DNA of 8,725 nt, taken from positions 1-8,725 of the forward strand of contig JALZUF010000169.1 of assembly GCA_023301785.1 (NCBI GenBank), written 5' to 3'. This DNA is from Alphaproteobacteria bacterium (lineage in GTDB: Bacteria > Pseudomonadota > Alphaproteobacteria > Micavibrionales > Micavibrionaceae). Below are positions 6,827-8,725 of the stretch, piece by piece. A program made the translations under genes and the position numbers. Position 1 is the stretch's first letter. Every line of letters starts with the position of its first letter. Under the pieces are notes generated by a model. The model ran no database searches and had not been told where the DNA came from. It saw only the letters and a list, made by a program, of their open reading frames with translations.

Positions 6827-7942
6827 TTAAACGCGAAGCGGCATCAGCACGTAAAGTGATGAAGCGTCACCCGTATCTTCAATAATCGTTGGACTCGCTG
6901 AGTCCGCCAAAGTCATACGGCAACCATCCCCTTCAATTTGGTTCGTAATATCCATGAGATAACGGGCATTGAAGCCGATCTCCATGTTATCGTTACCGTT
7001 CACTTCCAAGTCTTCTGTCGCACTACCCGCCTCTGGAGAGTTTGCAGATAATGTCATTGTTTTGCCTTCAAACGTGATCTTAATCGCGCGTGACTTACCA
7101 TCAGAAATCGTTGAAACACGGTCAATCGCAAATGAGAATGCCTTAGGATTTACTTCAACAACCTTGTCATTTCCTTGTGGGATAACACGTTGATAATCAG
7201 GGAATGTACCGTCAATTAATTTTGATGTTAAAACGATATGGTCAAAGTTGAAACGGATCTTGCTTTCAGACAAACCGATTTGAATAGAATCGCCAGCTTC
7301 TTCAACAAGCTTACGAAGCTCAGCAACAGCCTTACGCGGCAAAATAACACCCGGCATATTTTCAGCGCCAGCAGGAAGTGGCATTTCAAAACGTGCTAAA
7401 CGGTGACCATCGGTAGCCACGGCACGAAGAACTTTAACGCCTTCATTTTCAGCAGCATGAATGTAAATACCGTTCAGGTAATAACGTGTTTCTTCTGTAC
7501 TCATCGCAAACTTGGTACGGTCAATAAGCGCACGCAAGTCATTTGCAGGCACATCGAAAGTTGTCGGCATGTCGCCTTGGTTAAGTTCAGGGAAGTCCGC
7601 AATAGGCAGGCATGATAATTTAAAGTTTGAACGTCCCGCTTTCACGCTCATCTGATTACCAGATTCGTCCAAAACAATTTCAACATCCGTCCCATCAGGC
7701 AATTTTTTAACAATATCGAACAATGTTCCAGCAGGTGCAGTTGTTGACCCAGCTGTTTTTACTTGAGCCGCAACAGACTCTTTTATTTCCATATCCATAT
7801 CAGTGGTTGCCAGACTTAAAACGCCATCTTCGGCTTTCATCAGAACGTTCGAAAGAATCGGAATAGTGTTTCTTTTCTCCACGGCACTTTGCACATGATT
7901 AAGAGAACGAAGGAGAGCAGCGCGGTCAATAGTGAAATTCAT
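6827..7942 (-). CDS. dnaN: DNA polymerase III beta subunit (sliding clamp)
   Basis: Ring-shaped dimeric clamp that tethers DNA polymerase III and many repair proteins to DNA. From ATG 7942 it is 371 residues, the usual length, beginning MNFTIDRAALLRSLNHVQSAV and with the near-invariant NTIPILSNVLM early in domain 1. Three repeats of the clamp fold are expected from the length. Recognisable segments include YYLNGIYIH and VATDGHRLA in the middle domain, and the C-terminus YVLMPLRV, whose last residues form part of the partner-binding pocket in the family. I choose 7942 over the in-frame ATG at 7954 because homology starts there and GGAT sits about 7 bases upstream; the 7954 start has no ribosome site. 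dnaN has its own predicted promoter downstream of the dnaA terminator and ends at an intrinsic terminator, so it is likely transcribed mainly as a single gene. Confidence 0.97.
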   Translation of the reverse strand: MNFTIDRAALLRSLNHVQSAVEKRNTIPILSNVLMKAEDGVLSLATTDMDMEIKESVAAQVKTAGSTTAPAGTLFDIVKKLPDGTDVEIVLDESGNQMSVKAGRSNFKLSCLPIADFPELNQGDMPTTFDVPANDLRALIDRTKFAMSTEETRYYLNGIYIHAAENEGVKVLRAVATDGHRLARFEMPLPAGAENMPGVILPRKAVAELRKLVEEAGDSIQIGLSESKIRFNFDHIVLTSKLIDGTFPDYQRVIPQGNDKVVEVNPKAFSFAIDRVSTISDGKSRAIKITFEGKTMTLSANSPEAGSATEDLEVNGNDNMEIGFNARYLMDITNQIEGDGCRMTLADSASPTIIEDTGDASSLYVLMPLRV

Positions 7943-7979
7943 AAGAACATCCATCTGTAAATTAGTTGATTATGAATGG

Positions 7980-8007
7980 ACTATAGCACAACAAGCCCGC
8001 TCTCCAA
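7980..8007 (-). promoter_or_regulatory. Predicted dnaN promoter with extended -10
   Basis: Read on the minus strand, TTGGAG (complement of 8002-8007; only TTG matches the -35 consensus) is followed after 16 bases by TATAGT (complement of 7980-7985, 5 of 6), preceded by TGC to give an extended -10. The leader to the preferred dnaN ATG would be about 30 bases. It lies between the dnaA terminator and dnaN, where a promoter is required. The prediction is by consensus only. Confidence 0.5.
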
Positions 8008-8020
8008 GGGTTTTGTTGTG
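7987..8020. repeat. Interrupted inverted repeat bracketing the dnaN -35 region
   Basis: CACAACAA (7987-7994) and TTGTTGTG (8013-8020) are exact inverted copies 18 bases apart. An inner CCC (7996-7998) and GGG (8008-8010) can add three further pairs across a small bulge. The -35 candidate lies in the loop and one arm lies directly against the extended -10, so a dimeric protein bound here, or a cruciform, would affect dnaN transcription. The repeat is seen; the function is inferred. Confidence 0.55.
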
Positions 8021-8044
8021 TTTGGGGTATAGTTTTCCCATGTA

Positions 8045-8075
8045 AAAAAGGACAGAAATTGTTTCTGTCCTTTTT
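8045..8075 (-). terminator. Rho-independent terminator after dnaA
   Basis: A 14-bp perfect stem (arms 8045-8058 and 8062-8075, loop of 3) with core GGACAGAAA/TTTCTGTCC, flanked by A and T runs. On the minus strand it ends in six T residues, about 30 bases after the dnaA stop. The symmetric A/T flanks mean it could also act on the + strand, although no gene ends there in that direction. It uncouples dnaA from dnaN. Confidence 0.92.
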
Positions 8076-8104
8076 AAAGAATTATTTACATAGCTTGGCC
8101 GGTA

Positions 8105-8725
8105 TCACCCAGTAAGCGCGCGACGTAAAACTTCTACATCTTGTGCAAAAGAAGCATCATCATTTGATAGTTCTTCAATCTTACGAACCGCGTGCATCAC
8201 TGTCGTGTGATCACGTCCACCAAACTTACGACCAATTTCAGGCAGTGAGCGTGCTGTCAGCTGTTTTGCCAAATACATAGCCACCTGACGTGGGCGTGCC
8301 ACTTGACGCGCTCTACGGGCACTGTGCATGTCAGAAAGGCGGATATTATAGTGTTCAGCAACTTTACGTTGAATTTCATCAATCGTAATACGGCGATCAT
8401 GTGAGCGAAGTAAGTCTTGTAGCACTTCTTGCGTGCTCTCTAGCGTAATCACATTCTTTGATACATCAGCATGCGCCACGATACGGTTTAACGCACCTTC
8501 AAGCTCACGGATGTTTGATGTTACTTTCAATGCTAAGAATTCAAGAACTGAGTCTGGCACATCTGCTTTTAATTGATCGCGTTTTGCCTGAACAATACCC
8601 AAACGAAGCTCATATGTGGATGGTTGAATATCAGCCACTAAGCCCCATGCAAGGCGTGAACGTAGGCGCTCTTCGATACCAACCAAATCACTCGGTGCTT
8701 TATCTGCAGAAATAATAATCTGTTT
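8105..8725 (-). CDS. dnaA: Chromosomal replication initiator DnaA, C-terminal part (5' end outside window)
   Basis: AAA+ protein that binds DnaA boxes and melts oriC. The frame is open from the right edge to the TGA at 8105-8107, giving the last 206 residues, so the gene starts beyond the window. A TTG at 8686 is only an internal codon. Visible in order: the sensor 1 strand KQIIISADKAP at the very edge, the box VII region LRSRLAWGLVADI with its arginine-finger-type arginines, and sensor 2 NIRELEGALNR. Domain IV, the DNA-binding domain, contains the helix-turn-helix and the signature from SARRARQVARPRQVAMYL to GGRDHTTVMHAVRKIE. The Walker A and B motifs lie off the edge. All recognition residues of the GGRDHTTV signature are present, so it should read standard DnaA boxes. 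It is followed by a strong terminator and then dnaN. Confidence 0.97.
   Translation of the reverse strand, partial: KQIIISADKAPSDLVGIEERLRSRLAWGLVADIQPSTYELRLGIVQAKRDQLKADVPDSVLEFLALKVTSNIRELEGALNRIVAHADVSKNVITLESTQEVLQDLLRSHDRRITIDEIQRKVAEHYNIRLSDMHSARRARQVARPRQVAMYLAKQLTARSLPEIGRKFGGRDHTTVMHAVRKIEELSNDDASFAQDVEVLRRALTG

Noticed and set aside
7955..8104. dnaA-dnaN intergenic region as a possible oriC
   Set aside because: Only about 150 bp, filled by a terminator, a promoter and one inverted repeat; no DnaA-box cluster is visible.

Overview
The window is a chromosomal replication-gene cluster from a Gram-negative bacterium, most likely an alphaproteobacterium of moderate GC content (low-to-mid 40s percent by eye). 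The evidence for this is the style of GyrB, DnaN and DnaA and the gene order dnaA-dnaN-recF-gyrB. I cannot name the genus from sequence alone. Almost everything right of position 1164 is on the minus strand and is ordinary, well-conserved housekeeping DNA.

Layout, left to right. Positions 1-417 (+) hold the 3' part of an unrecognised gene, probably encoding an exported, cysteine-containing protein, possibly pilin-like. Positions 426-1156 (+) hold a single-gene transposase module of the REP-associated / IS200-like Y1 type, with a hairpin and a promoter-like sequence just in front of it. The minus strand then reads, in transcription order from the right: dnaA (C-terminal third, cut by the window edge), a strong terminator, the dnaN promoter region, dnaN, a second strong terminator, recF, a 155-bp intergenic region with a candidate gyrB promoter, gyrB, and argS 6 bp after gyrB. 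argS and the transposase converge with only 7 bp between their stop codons.

The genes cooperate in chromosome replication and maintenance. DnaA initiates, DnaN is the sliding clamp, RecF loads RecA at gaps, and gyrase B supplies the ATPase half of the supercoiling enzyme. ArgRS is an aminoacyl-tRNA synthetase that appears to share gyrB's transcript. Two intrinsic terminators split the conserved cluster into at least three transcription units (dnaA, dnaN, recF onward), and a probable fourth promoter precedes gyrB.

I did not find a clearly new biological system. The points most worth checking are: the transposase, whose HUH motif reads Gln-Ile-His and whose start codon lies almost at the predicted transcription start (a possible leaderless mRNA); an inverted repeat that brackets the -35 element of the predicted dnaN promoter; and a 16-bp perfect palindrome on the predicted -10 of gyrB. 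No DnaA-box cluster or oriC is visible here.
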